Part shown: piece by piece, positions 42,880-52,426 of the stretch | Layout of the letters: the number at the start of each line of letters is the position of its first letter | Position numbering within the stretch: position 1 is the stretch's first letter | Origin: Cladocopium goreaui | Taxonomy: Eukaryota > Sar > Dinophyceae > Suessiales > Symbiodiniaceae | Assembly: GCA_947184155.2 (NCBI GenBank) | Contig: CAMXCT020000483.1 | Location: forward strand, 120,763-184,762 | Length of the DNA stretch: 64,000 nucleotides | Reading direction: 5' to 3' | Position numbers and translations under genes: made by a program | The notes under the pieces: model-generated | Databases searched by the model: none | What the model saw: the letters and a program-made list of their open reading frames with translations, nothing else | What the model was told of the DNA's origin: nothing

Positions 42880-42960
42880 TACGAGACCTACGGTTCGTAC
42901 AACTATTTTCGCTGTTCGAACAGTTGTCACGAGACCTACGGTCCGTGCGACTTTATTCTG
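42880..42960 (+). repeat. direct repeat in the inter-domain region
   Basis: ACGAGACCTACGGTTCGTAC and ACGAGACCTACGGTCCGTGC lie about 50 bases apart around the palindrome CTGTTCGAACAG. The translation here is Leu/Phe/Ser-rich and unlike the flanking protein, so this may be an intercistronic stretch that happens to be open. Confidence 0.55.
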
Positions 42961-42971
42961 TACAAAGCGGG

Positions 42972-45900
42972 ATGGCCGAAACACAGGATCTGAACTCAGT
43001 AGGGCAATTTGCCAGAAGCCGAATCACCGTTGCATTACGGGTGCTGAAGGGATTGTCCGAAGGATCCATTGCAGCCAAGACTCCATCACCGTTCCGAGAC
43101 ACCCGAGGTTCGAATTTTCGACTGATCTCAGATGAGGACACAGCCAACCAGTGGATTAGGTTTGGTATGCCGCCTGCAGTTGTCTACTCAGCATACTTTG
43201 CAAACTCCAGACACACCAGTGAAGCCACTGCACAAGCTCTGGAGGTAGCCTACAAGTTGTTGCAGAGAGCGCAGGACATCGAGAAGGGGTGTTCAGGATG
43301 GGAGTTTTTGTCAAAGGGATCGAGATTCGTGAAAGTCTTTGCAAGCAGATGCCCATTCGAAGATGCAACTGTGGGACGCTTCATGGACAAAGAGATCTAT
43401 GACAGACTCGATGAGCTCTGGATCGTATTGTCCAAAGGACATTTTCCCGAACCTTTTGATGATCAAGCCACTGCAGCCGAAACTGAGGCGAAGATCCGAA
43501 GCATGAAGCAAATCTATCGAGGAACACCATCATTCAACACAGATCCGAGTGCCACATCATGGTTAGCTGTGACAAGGACAGCCGAGTACTTCAAAGTCAT
43601 GGACGAGTTGACCAAGGTAAATCCGAAGTCTCCATCTGACAATGACAGCTATCGAAAAGCAATGAAGCACATGATTGAAGTCCAGATGAGGCACTTAGGA
43701 CATGCACTGAGGTATCACAATGAGCAGAACCCATCAGATCAGATCATCTTGCAGGATGTGATGAAGGATGTGGTTGCTTTTGAAACCAATCAACCGAAAG
43801 GGAGGAGTGCAGCCCAGAACCATTTCTTGTGTTTGTTAGCCCTCGGCACGACACTTGAGAGACACAAGACCAGCGCCCGAGGAGATGGAAATTTGCCAAG
43901 AGTAGCAGAATTGTCCGAACTGCAGTTCTCGATCCTCAAGGCCTTTGACATTCCTTTGGGAATCCTGATTGGGCATGGATACAATGTCTCGATTGCCGAT
44001 GAAGGGGCCAGATATACCGAGAAAGAAAGACGTCATGCTTGCCATAGTTCCCTCAAAGATTTTACAACATCATTGACCGATACTCAAACTGGAACAGGTG
44101 GCAACATGCACAATTTCGATGACTGGGACATCCCCCTGAACTTCAAAGATGGACGAAGACCCGACGAAGTTGACTTCTGGAACAATGAGGAGCCTTCATG
44201 GGTGAATGATGACACATCAACTGGACCTAGCGCCCAGGATACATCCGCTCCTACGGAGGGATCACAGCCAAAGGCATCACAACAATCATCAAGTTCAAAC
44301 GTTCAACCGAAGAAGATGCCAAGATCATCGACTGGCGGAGCCTCGTCTTCGTCGACCCATGCAGCTTTCCGATCTGGACCCGGAGCAACATCTCAAGGTC
44401 GTGCTGAACCAGAAAGAGATGAGGATTGGATTCCAACTGAAGACTGGATGAAGAGAAGGAAACCTTCAACCGTGGAAGTGCGTCTCCATGCTGCCGAAGA
44501 CTATGCTCGTGAGGAACAACGAATTGCATTCCTGCGATCCGGCAAGGATTTTGTACTTTCAATCGTAGAGGGCCCTCACACTACTCACAAGTATGGATCC
44601 AATTTGATCTGGAAACAGTATTTGAGAAGATTGACATTTCATGCTGCCTTGTCATTCAACATGCTGACAGAAGGTCAACTTGATTCCCACATGATCAATG
44701 AGAATGACTACGAATGGCTTAAGCTCTACCACTACATCATCACGACCACAGAGTTTGTCAGGTGCAAAGGATATCCAGTGACGGAGGTCCTAGCCATGTT
44801 GACATTGGGCATTGAAGAGACTGTGGAGGGCGAGATTCGAGCCAAGCTCAAGAAATTGGGAAACAAGATTGGACAGTTCATCATCGGGGAGCCTTGGTTA
44901 GACAAATGGGATGAATTGGGAGGACAAGTGAGAAACAACAAAGCTCTCATCTTGACGGATTTGACTTACCAAACGAGATCTAGTTCGAGAATCGTCAATG
45001 ACATCGAGGCTGGGCTCGACAACATGGGTCTTTCATCCATCAAGGTGTACCAACTTCCATATGAGTCTCTGGAGAAACCCGAGGACTTCTTGAAACTGGC
45101 AACGAATGCATTGACATTCCTACGATCCAACGCAAATGCATTTTCAAGTGCCACTGTTCACATTTGGATCTCTTTTGCAGCACTTTTCAGAGGACAAACT
45201 CGCATACTGATGCCAAATGCAGACTTCGTCACCAAATTGGCGGAGATCATCACTGAGATCAGCCAAGCAGCTCATCTTCCAATTTTCGTCAACATTCTGA
45301 GAGATGCCCGGTTTCTTGGGTCCCAATCTTCGATTGTATCCATGGCCGAGGAGCTTGCAAGAATCTTGAAGGAAAAGGGCATTATTCACTCCACCAATGA
45401 AAGATTCTGGAAACAGATATATGCTTGTGGACGTGAACCTTTTTATTGGAAAGAAGGTGAAGGCAAGGAAGTCATTTGGGCTATGCTTGAAAAGTCATTG
45501 ATGCGACAGAAAGTCTTCTTACATTGTGCAATGGATCATGATACAGTCCATGACCTGAATGAAGAATGTGTCCATGTGAAGAACACCGGATTTGACATTG
45601 AAACCATCAAACGATGCACAGAACATCCACGAATTATTCCCAGCATTCGTGCTGGAGAGGTCACAGATGCTCAAGCTGGATCAGCAAACATCATTGGAGG
45701 AATGAAGCACATGAAGGATGCGGTCCAGAGGAGGGCATGGTCAGACATCCGACGAGGAGTATTTACCCCGGAGCCCCTGACAGATGTGGATGAGCATTGG
45801 GTCGAGGTAACCGAAGATTCCGAATTGATGTGCGATGTGTGCAAAGGATTTCACAAGAATGATTCAAGATTGAATACCTGCACGGAGAACCGCACAAGAT

Positions 45901-46652
45901 GCCTGAATTGCGCAAGCAACTGGACAAGAGCGGCAATCTACGGTACTGAAGACATTGGGATGGATGAATTTTCACAGGATGCAAGAGTAGCTGCAAGATT
46001 GCTCAACATTTACAATGAGTGCGTTGACTGGAGAGAAATGGAAGCCGAGAAAGACCTCCGTGGATTCCTGGTCACTGCGACACTTGCAATGCTTTCAGGA
46101 TACAGGACGACAAGTGATGTGCTCAAGCAGGTATCACATCGAGGTGCCATCCGAATGCCTGCATACATGGTGAAGGGGAAATGCAGACGAGACCTGTTAC
46201 CCCGATTCACTGTACAACGTGAGACTCGAACAGAGGATTGCGGAGGCGGAATGCACCGAATGCGATGGTTTTACAGACTGCTTTGGGATGGTGGAAACGT
46301 CGCTTATCATGACTACATGAAGACCGTGCTGACCAAGGAGGAGATCGAATCAATGATCAATCCAACAGCAACAACTGAGTATGTCGGCGACATTTTCGAA
46401 TTCTGGCTTGGAATGCTTGATCTGGGTATTCAATTCCCTACTATGTTCGCTGGATGGGGGGCAAACCTTGACAGTTGCCTCGCAGGACTGGAAGAGTCGT
46501 TTTGGCTATTCAGCAGTTCATGTCGACCTACCGACCCCATCAACACAAAGCGAAACCGATCCAGGAAAGCATACATCCCGCCGGTCGAGAATGACATGGT
46601 GATTACAATCTTGAAAGAAGCAGGAATTTTTGACCTACTCATGCAGATCTAA
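42972..46652 (+). CDS. ORF3b: ~1226-aa protein of unknown function (or C-terminal part of ORF3)
   Basis: ATG at 42972 (MAETQDLNSVGQFARSRITV) is in frame with ORF3a, follows a poorly protein-like stretch of about 65 residues and is a plausible separate start. Features, with residues counted from the ORF3 ATG at 38826: helical regions; a Ser/Pro/Gly-rich disordered segment near 1800-1860; alternating hydrophobic strands (KALILTDLTY, VHIWISFAALF, LPIFVNILRD) suggesting an alpha/beta fold; and a Cys cluster C2336-x2-C2339...C2352...C2359-x2-C2362 containing CDVCKGFH. The CxxCKGF motif recurs in ORF4, hinting at a common origin. The stop TAA at 46650 overlaps the ORF4 start by 23 bases. I do not recognise a family. 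Whether it is made as one ~2600-aa polyprotein or separately cannot be decided here. Confidence 0.7.
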   Translation: MAETQDLNSVGQFARSRITVALRVLKGLSEGSIAAKTPSPFRDTRGSNFRLISDEDTANQWIRFGMPPAVVYSAYFANSRHTSEATAQALEVAYKLLQRAQDIEKGCSGWEFLSKGSRFVKVFASRCPFEDATVGRFMDKEIYDRLDELWIVLSKGHFPEPFDDQATAAETEAKIRSMKQIYRGTPSFNTDPSATSWLAVTRTAEYFKVMDELTKVNPKSPSDNDSYRKAMKHMIEVQMRHLGHALRYHNEQNPSDQIILQDVMKDVVAFETNQPKGRSAAQNHFLCLLALGTTLERHKTSARGDGNLPRVAELSELQFSILKAFDIPLGILIGHGYNVSIADEGARYTEKERRHACHSSLKDFTTSLTDTQTGTGGNMHNFDDWDIPLNFKDGRRPDEVDFWNNEEPSWVNDDTSTGPSAQDTSAPTEGSQPKASQQSSSSNVQPKKMPRSSTGGASSSSTHAAFRSGPGATSQGRAEPERDEDWIPTEDWMKRRKPSTVEVRLHAAEDYAREEQRIAFLRSGKDFVLSIVEGPHTTHKYGSNLIWKQYLRRLTFHAALSFNMLTEGQLDSHMINENDYEWLKLYHYIITTTEFVRCKGYPVTEVLAMLTLGIEETVEGEIRAKLKKLGNKIGQFIIGEPWLDKWDELGGQVRNNKALILTDLTYQTRSSSRIVNDIEAGLDNMGLSSIKVYQLPYESLEKPEDFLKLATNALTFLRSNANAFSSATVHIWISFAALFRGQTRILMPNADFVTKLAEIITEISQAAHLPIFVNILRDARFLGSQSSIVSMAEELARILKEKGIIHSTNERFWKQIYACGREPFYWKEGEGKEVIWAMLEKSLMRQKVFLHCAMDHDTVHDLNEECVHVKNTGFDIETIKRCTEHPRIIPSIRAGEVTDAQAGSANIIGGMKHMKDAVQRRAWSDIRRGVFTPEPLTDVDEHWVEVTEDSELMCDVCKGFHKNDSRLNTCTENRTRCLNCASNWTRAAIYGTEDIGMDEFSQDARVAARLLNIYNECVDWREMEAEKDLRGFLVTATLAMLSGYRTTSDVLKQVSHRGAIRMPAYMVKGKCRRDLLPRFTVQRETRTEDCGGGMHRMRWFYRLLWDGGNVAYHDYMKTVLTKEEIESMINPTATTEYVGDIFEFWLGMLDLGIQFPTMFAGWGANLDSCLAGLEESFWLFSSSCRPTDPINTKRNRSRKAYIPPVENDMVITILKEAGIFDLLMQI

Positions 46653-49600
46653 GAAGATCACCAGAATGCCGGTGCTCCCAGAAGCCAACTACGATGACCA
46701 CCCTGAAATGATTGAGGTCTCATCAAGCGATGAAGAGGTGGATGAAATTGATGAACCTGATGAGGAGACCACGACGCCTACGGCGCGGGGCCCTCGAGCA
46801 GAACAAACTTCAGGAGAAACCGATGCCGGAGCTGGTGACATCGAGATTGAGGAGGAAGATGGCATGGGGGGACAACCTTCAGAAGCGAAGAAGCGCCGAA
46901 CCGAGGTGCGTGACATCCGTGATCGTTTTGAGAAGCTGATTTCAGATGCATTGGATGTTCAATATTGTTTCATTTGTGGTGGAAGGCATGGCATTGACGA
47001 ATGTACTACACCAGATGATGAGAACATGAAGGACACCATATGGCGCATGAGGTTGGTCATGGATCAGAAGTCCAAATCCCCATCATCATCCGAAAGATCC
47101 AAAGCTGCAACCAGAGGCAGAAAAGACAAGCTCCCAAAGAACGTCATGCCACGAGGAAAGCGTTGGGGAAGAACCAGATTCACTGAGAAAGAGGAAGTGA
47201 CCAAGTGCTTCTATAGTCAGTCAGCCTTTATGTACGACATTGGTGATCGTGAAGAAGGAGGACAATACTTAGTGAATGGTGTCGAAGTCAACCCAATTAG
47301 CCGAGGTGTGAAGAATCGTCATGAGCTTGACTTGCTGATTGAACGTGCGGCTGAGGAATCCCCGCCTGTTTTGCCGACCATTGAAGAGCTGAACGCTTGG
47401 AACCCCCTTGATCATGATGCTTATGTAAAATGGCTTATTGAAGAAAGAAAACAACGTGGAGACAACTGGAACTTCAAATGCATCCAACCATTTACACATG
47501 GCCACAACATCGGTACGCTTCAACTTGCTCGCATCAATGGAGAAGAATATCTTGGAATGGGCTGGTGTAAGGTGCATCGATATGGCGAGAATGAGTGGAT
47601 GGGCAACAAGTGGGAAAATCCGCCATGGATAGTCGAATTGTCAAAGAGATTCAATGCAGCGCTACGCCACTCCGTGGGTTGCGTCAGAGACAGTCGAAAT
47701 CACCGTGGACTACCATGCGACGAGGCAGGTTGGGTCAATGTTGAGTCGATCTTGAAGTACGATGCCATTTGGAGAGACCAACATACTTTGGCTGGAACGA
47801 CCTACGTCAACTACCCGATACTTGTTGAGAGGTGGAACAATTTCCAGAGAGTGATCTTCACTGAGTACAAGCAAACGAAGAGAATCCGAGCACAAGTGCT
47901 AGGACTCAAGGTCACGAAAGGTGAGTTGGAACACATCATGAACAACTTCAATGATGGATTGACCTCTAGACTTGATCGACAAACACTGCGGATGGAGATC
48001 GGCACAGCAGATCGAGAGATTTGGCTTTGGCCGGTGGCAATCCGTGCCCCTATGGCGCATTCAAGAGTTCAAGGCGGTGTGCACATCGAAGACAAGAAGA
48101 CTTCCTATCAGATGAACCCTGGAGTAGGATACACTCTTGGAGGAGGATTTCATTGCACCACATTTGACAACATTGCTCAAATCTTCAGAGAAGGACTACG
48201 TCCCGGAGGAGGAGGTGACCGCATCAATACGTTCTTCGTGCCATTCGCGCCGTGGGATGTGAGAAGTCAAATGGTGCTGAGATTCAGGAAGATTGATCAA
48301 ACTGATCTTGTCTACATCTACATCACGTACGATTCCATCGCCAAGTTCTCCCCTCGATTGTCAGCAGACGGACACATTTTGGTCCAAGAAACAATACCAT
48401 TCGAATCATTCGATGCAGTATGGTATTACGACTGGAAAGAAAAGGACTATTACCGTCTCATGATCACGAAGGGAAGAGATCAACTTGTTCTTTCTGTGCA
48501 AGGTGCAAAGAGGGTGGCCACCATTGAACGATTTGACAAGCTCATTGGAAACATTGTGCCTGAAGAATCATCACCCGATCTGGACGAACTTCGAAAACTT
48601 GTCGATATCAGGACCGGTCACTTCAGTCATACTCACAGATTGTTCCCTGGACATCCGGATTGGAGTGATACAATATCGTTGTTGGCAGTCACTCATCACC
48701 CTAGCAAAGAGGACCATCGACTATGCCCCGCATGTCTGATGGAGACCCCTGCACCATTATCGATTTGTGTAATGTGCAAAGGATTTTTGGTGAGTCATGG
48801 ATGGAGGAAACGAATCAAGATCACCGTGGCTACAGTACCAAGTGCCGAATCACATCATCGAGAAGAAGATCTCAAAGACCATGTCAAGAAAGCATGGGAG
48901 GAGGTGAAGATCGATTTGACAGGTGATGATGATGACGACGAGGTGATGCCAGATGATGATGATGTCACCATGAAGAGTCCAGAACAAGAAACTCAACCAG
49001 AAGAAGGAGATGATGATCAAGCCTCGAAGAAGGGCGACATCAATGATGAGAAAAGAGACTTCAGAGAACAAGATGAGGTCGACGAATTTCTCAATCAAGA
49101 AGGAAAACCGACCGATGAGAACGACGATGATGAGATAGCGGTCGATGAAATTAACATAGAAGAGTACGAGGCTGGAGAAGCTCGTGATGCAGTGATTGAG
49201 TACCCCAAGTGGATGCAGCGGATTGAGTTTGGATCAAAGGTCTTGCCGATCGAACCTTGCACAATTGGAGATGCTCAGCCAGAATTCATCAAGATCCTCC
49301 TGTTGCAGATTGGATTACATATCGTCAGAATCTACAGACTATTCCAACGGAACTTCTGTGGAGACATCGAGACGGCATGGAAACATTTTCAACAGAACCA
49401 GAAATTCAGGATGGACCTGGACTCAAGAACTCCTTACCTGGGCGAGGATGAAAATGGTGAACTCATTGAACCAACTGCACAACAGATGAAAGAGCTCTAC
49501 AAAGAGATCGGCCGACCAAATCAAAAGGACGACATCGGAGAAGAGGGATTCGTCAATGCATACTATGGGGCAGTGGTACTCAAAAGACTTCTCGTATATA

Positions 49601-50316
49601 CCCTTGAATGTGGCTACACGTATGATGACTTGCAAAACATATTCTTTGATGAGGAGATGGAGAAGCTGTCGAAACGTGACACCACAATGGATGAGATGAG
49701 AAAGACCACAGCGGCCCGCGACGCCCTTGACCGACAAGACGTCATGGTCAGAAGAATCATTGCAGGTGCATATAGGGTAAATGCTGTTTATTTCTTCAGG
49801 AACGTTGACTTTCAAGACACAATCACACTGAATCCAGTTGACATTGTGTGTGCTCTTCGTCCACCACTTCGAAGAATATCACTTTTACACCTGATCCTTC
49901 AGAATGGCCGACAATTGCCACGACCTCTACTCCAAAAGCTATATGATGCGATCGATGACTACAATCACATTAAGCAACGGGAAGATCAACGACCAAGGTG
50001 GGGCATCCACTTGTCTGAAGCTCACATACTTGCGATTGCTGATACCCCGACTCCTGCTGATCGTGAACGTGCTAACCCAGCCGCTGGCAAGTCGAAAGCA
50101 GCCCCGAAAGCAGCACCAACACTGGGAAGAGTGTCAAAAGCGAAAGCATCATCATCAGCAACATGGAGAACAGTCGACACCGCTCCTCCGCCAAAACAAG
50201 CTCCAGTGACCCCGCCAAAGAAGGGTGGAAAAGACCAAGGAAAAGGTGGAAAATCTTATTCACACCGTGGCGGAGACTGGAACCAACAGGGATACTATGG
50301 ATGGGGATATAGATGA
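46630..50316 (+). CDS. ORF4: zinc-knuckle protein with Tpt1/KptA-like RNA 2'-phosphotransferase domain
   Basis: 1228 aa; the predicted start at 46630 overlaps the end of ORF3, though the internal Met at about 46667 is possible. An acidic N-terminus is followed by a zinc knuckle C113-x2-C116-x3-H120-x4-C125 (CFICGGRHGIDEC), one residue shorter than the retroviral Gag form. Residues about 335-600 match the two-lobe layout of Tpt1/KptA: ALRHSVG with R346-H347, LPCDEAGWVNVESIL, RIRAQVLGLKV with R420, FHCTTFDNIAQIFREGL (H508, in place of the usual HGT), GGDRINTFFVPFAP with R531. Tpt1 enzymes remove a 2'-phosphate from spliced RNA using NAD+, and an R-H-R-R tetrad is catalytic; all four seem present. 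Then a zinc ribbon C699-x2-C702-x10-C713-x2-C716 (CVMCKGF), acidic linker, helical domain and an RGG/YG-rich tail (HRGGDWNQQGYYGWGYR) suggesting RNA binding. Confidence 0.78.
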   Translation: MTYSCRSKKITRMPVLPEANYDDHPEMIEVSSSDEEVDEIDEPDEETTTPTARGPRAEQTSGETDAGAGDIEIEEEDGMGGQPSEAKKRRTEVRDIRDRFEKLISDALDVQYCFICGGRHGIDECTTPDDENMKDTIWRMRLVMDQKSKSPSSSERSKAATRGRKDKLPKNVMPRGKRWGRTRFTEKEEVTKCFYSQSAFMYDIGDREEGGQYLVNGVEVNPISRGVKNRHELDLLIERAAEESPPVLPTIEELNAWNPLDHDAYVKWLIEERKQRGDNWNFKCIQPFTHGHNIGTLQLARINGEEYLGMGWCKVHRYGENEWMGNKWENPPWIVELSKRFNAALRHSVGCVRDSRNHRGLPCDEAGWVNVESILKYDAIWRDQHTLAGTTYVNYPILVERWNNFQRVIFTEYKQTKRIRAQVLGLKVTKGELEHIMNNFNDGLTSRLDRQTLRMEIGTADREIWLWPVAIRAPMAHSRVQGGVHIEDKKTSYQMNPGVGYTLGGGFHCTTFDNIAQIFREGLRPGGGGDRINTFFVPFAPWDVRSQMVLRFRKIDQTDLVYIYITYDSIAKFSPRLSADGHILVQETIPFESFDAVWYYDWKEKDYYRLMITKGRDQLVLSVQGAKRVATIERFDKLIGNIVPEESSPDLDELRKLVDIRTGHFSHTHRLFPGHPDWSDTISLLAVTHHPSKEDHRLCPACLMETPAPLSICVMCKGFLVSHGWRKRIKITVATVPSAESHHREEDLKDHVKKAWEEVKIDLTGDDDDDEVMPDDDDVTMKSPEQETQPEEGDDDQASKKGDINDEKRDFREQDEVDEFLNQEGKPTDENDDDEIAVDEINIEEYEAGEARDAVIEYPKWMQRIEFGSKVLPIEPCTIGDAQPEFIKILLLQIGLHIVRIYRLFQRNFCGDIETAWKHFQQNQKFRMDLDSRTPYLGEDENGELIEPTAQQMKELYKEIGRPNQKDDIGEEGFVNAYYGAVVLKRLLVYTLECGYTYDDLQNIFFDEEMEKLSKRDTTMDEMRKTTAARDALDRQDVMVRRIIAGAYRVNAVYFFRNVDFQDTITLNPVDIVCALRPPLRRISLLHLILQNGRQLPRPLLQKLYDAIDDYNHIKQREDQRPRWGIHLSEAHILAIADTPTPADRERANPAAGKSKAAPKAAPTLGRVSKAKASSSATWRTVDTAPPPKQAPVTPPKKGGKDQGKGGKSYSHRGGDWNQQGYYGWGYR

Positions 50317-50831
50317 TTAAGCGATCTGACCTCTGCATAGGTCCTGATTGAACCTGGCGATGCGAGGATGCAATCATTGCTCGAGATTTACCTCTACTTC
50401 ATTTTGAATGATTTCTGAGAGGACTCTGAGCCGGCTAATTTAGAACCACACATTTTTTTTTGAACATCATTGCATGAGACGCTGAGTTTCTACAGCGGTC
50501 TACATCTCAACCGACGAAGGAACGGGAGGGTAAACTTCTAGTTCCATAGTCAACTTTGTGTTTTGATTTCTTTAATTCACATGCTTGAGTGAGACTCCAT
50601 GCTGGCTACGCCACATTGGATGAACCTCAATGCTAGACACCGACTACGTCGTGTCTACATGCACGTGAACAGAACCTTTATATTTTGGTAGAGATTGTAG
50701 CAAGCCGCCATGTAGATATGAAGTTCTGAACGGACTTTAGCTCTCCATAATTCAATAAATGAACAGCTGCGAGTGTAGTGGATCAATTTAAAGGACACTC
50801 CTTTGCGCGTAGCCAACAAAGTTGGCTATGC
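50317..50831 (+). other. 3' untranslated region of the retroelement
   Basis: No gene. About 515 bases between the ORF4 stop and the polypurine tract, with nothing recognisable except poly-T at 50452-50460. Confidence 0.6.
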
Positions 50832-50839
50832 GTGGGGGG
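50832..50839 (+). promoter_or_regulatory. polypurine tract
   Basis: GTGGGGGG lies immediately before the 3' LTR start TGCGAA, the position of the plus-strand primer of LTR retrotransposons. Short, with one T. Confidence 0.75.
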
Positions 50840-51069
50840 TGCGAATAGAGTGTAGGCTACGGACCATTGTATATTATTACATAATTCGACACTCTAGGAT
50901 CCAGTACCAAAGGGGCACTTCAAACTGGCCTCTTTGGCTCAAGACCCACTGCAGCACCAGAACAAAGAACTGCCATGCGGAAGCTGTTGCCCGTGTAACG
51001 TCATCATTGGAGCATTCATTGCAAACACAACCACTGGAACATAATCGGGTAAGCAATCCCCGGTTCGCA
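50840..51069 (+). repeat. 3' LTR (230 bp)
   Basis: Same ends (TGCGAA...TTCGCA) and length as the 5' LTR, with a single T for C difference near 50879. The spliced-leader-like word TTTGGCTCAAG is at 50933-50943. Confidence 0.97.
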
Positions 51070-51150
51070 ATACATACATACATACATACATACATACATA
51101 CATACATACATACACACATACATATCTATATATATATATATAGATTGATT
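51070..51150. repeat. (TACA)n and (TA)n microsatellite, right flank of the retroelement
   Basis: ATACATACATAC directly after the LTR, then TATATATA and GATTGATTGA. Related in sequence to the left flank, consistent with insertion into one microsatellite. Confidence 0.9.
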
Positions 51151-51485
51151 GATTGAAGAAAACCAAAGAAACCTTGCAGAAAACGATGGAAAATTGAAGA
51201 AAACCATGGAACAATTGAAGAACACTATGGAAAAATTGAAGAAAACCATGGAAAACTTGCAGAAAACCATTGGAAAACCATGGAAAAATTGAAGAAAACC
51301 CGGGAAAAATTGAAGAAACCAATGGAAAAATTGAAGAACACCATGGAAAACTTGCAGAAAACAATGGAAAATTGAAGAAAACCATGGAAAATTGAAGAAA
51401 ACCATGGAACAATTGAAGAAAACTATGGAAACATTGAAGAAAACCATGGAAAAATTGAAGAAAACCATGGAAAAATTGAAGAGGC
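51150..51485. repeat. minisatellite, ~20-bp units (GAAGAAAACCATGGAAAAAT)
   Basis: About 16 variants of TTGAAGAAAACCATGGAAAA in tandem, with TTGCAGAAAACC variants. Long minus-strand frames rich in Phe/His/Gly are artefacts of it. Confidence 0.9.
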
Positions 51486-52426
51486 ACGAACCCCAAAAAA
51501 AAATCCAAAACTGTAAAAAAAATACCAAAAACAATTCTGCACCCATTGAAAAACCCCATGAATGATGATTTGAGCAGAATTTCATAGGGTGTACAGGAAG
51601 ACAAGTAAGAGGTTTCTTGAATGAGGACGTCATTCAATTCAACTGCATGGCGGTTTGCTGTTTCGGGAAAAATCACCCGTAACCAGTAGATCTTGGGCGC
51701 AGCTGGCGAGGTCAATAACAATCCTGTGAAGATGGTCATCCAAGCAGAAAATCAGGCACTGCAGGGGTCTGGGTGACTTCGCAGCAACCTCACCATCATG
51801 ACTTGGAGTGGGAAAATCATCGCAGAATGACCAAGGTGAAATATAATGACTCAAATAACTCAACTAGATTATTATCATTTCCCAACCTAATATATGCGCG
51901 TGTGTGTATTTATGTATGGTTATGTATGTATATATTAATATAATCATTGTTATCATTCTTATTACATATACAGACGCACAACTCCATCATATTGGGATTG
52001 ATGAATTTATCCCGACCATTAGCTCGTCACTAATTGTCCCTATTATCCCCTAGCCTAGCCGCCTAGCGTCCTGATTTTCGGCGTCTGGGTCCGCGAAGGT
52101 GAATGCCTACCAATACCTCAGGCAGCAGTGGTTTGTGCTGAGCAAGCTCTTGTGACTCGGTCGACCTGCCCTGGTGCAGGTCTTATCGGCAACTTTTAAG
52201 GCGAACTAAGATGCGAACTAACCATGGTGAACTAAACCCCCGTTGGGATGTAACCCCCACAACTATGGTTGTATAATGTTATATATCCACTTGCAAAATT
52301 TGTAATGGGGGAAATTGGGGATACTACTTATGAATATTCTAGTGATGAACCTGATGCTAAACCATTGGGATTGAGGGTATCCCATGTTCTGATAAAATTA
52401 TAGTATCATGTGGACATTTCAAAGGC
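51486..52426. other. no gene seen
   Basis: Non-coding DNA; no motif-bearing frame on either strand. Confidence 0.4.

Larger units (their letters stand above)
31626..51069 (+). mobile_element. giant Ty1/copia-type LTR retrotransposon (~19.4 kb)
   Basis: Two 230-bp LTRs, a primer-binding site, a polypurine tract and coding blocks for Gag, protease, integrase, RT and RNase H in the order PR-IN-RT-RH define a Ty1/copia element. Typical copia elements are about 5 kb. This one adds a 5' coiled-coil protein, a long C-terminal extension after RNase H with a methyltransferase-like domain, and a separate 1228-aa 3' protein with a Tpt1-like domain. LTR identity of 229/230 indicates a recent insertion. 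All coding is on one strand with almost no spacing between blocks. Two frame changes (about 34.09-34.16 kb and about 38.82 kb) interrupt the polyprotein. It sits in an ACAT-type microsatellite. Confidence 0.93.

Noticed and set aside
45000-45330. SGNH-hydrolase-like reading of ORF3b (KALILTD ... VHIWISFAALF)
   Set aside because: Only alternating hydrophobic strands are visible; the catalytic Ser/Asp/His motifs cannot be placed.
50939-51739. 266-aa Phe-rich frame on minus right of the element
   Set aside because: Translation of the 20-bp minisatellite and LTR.
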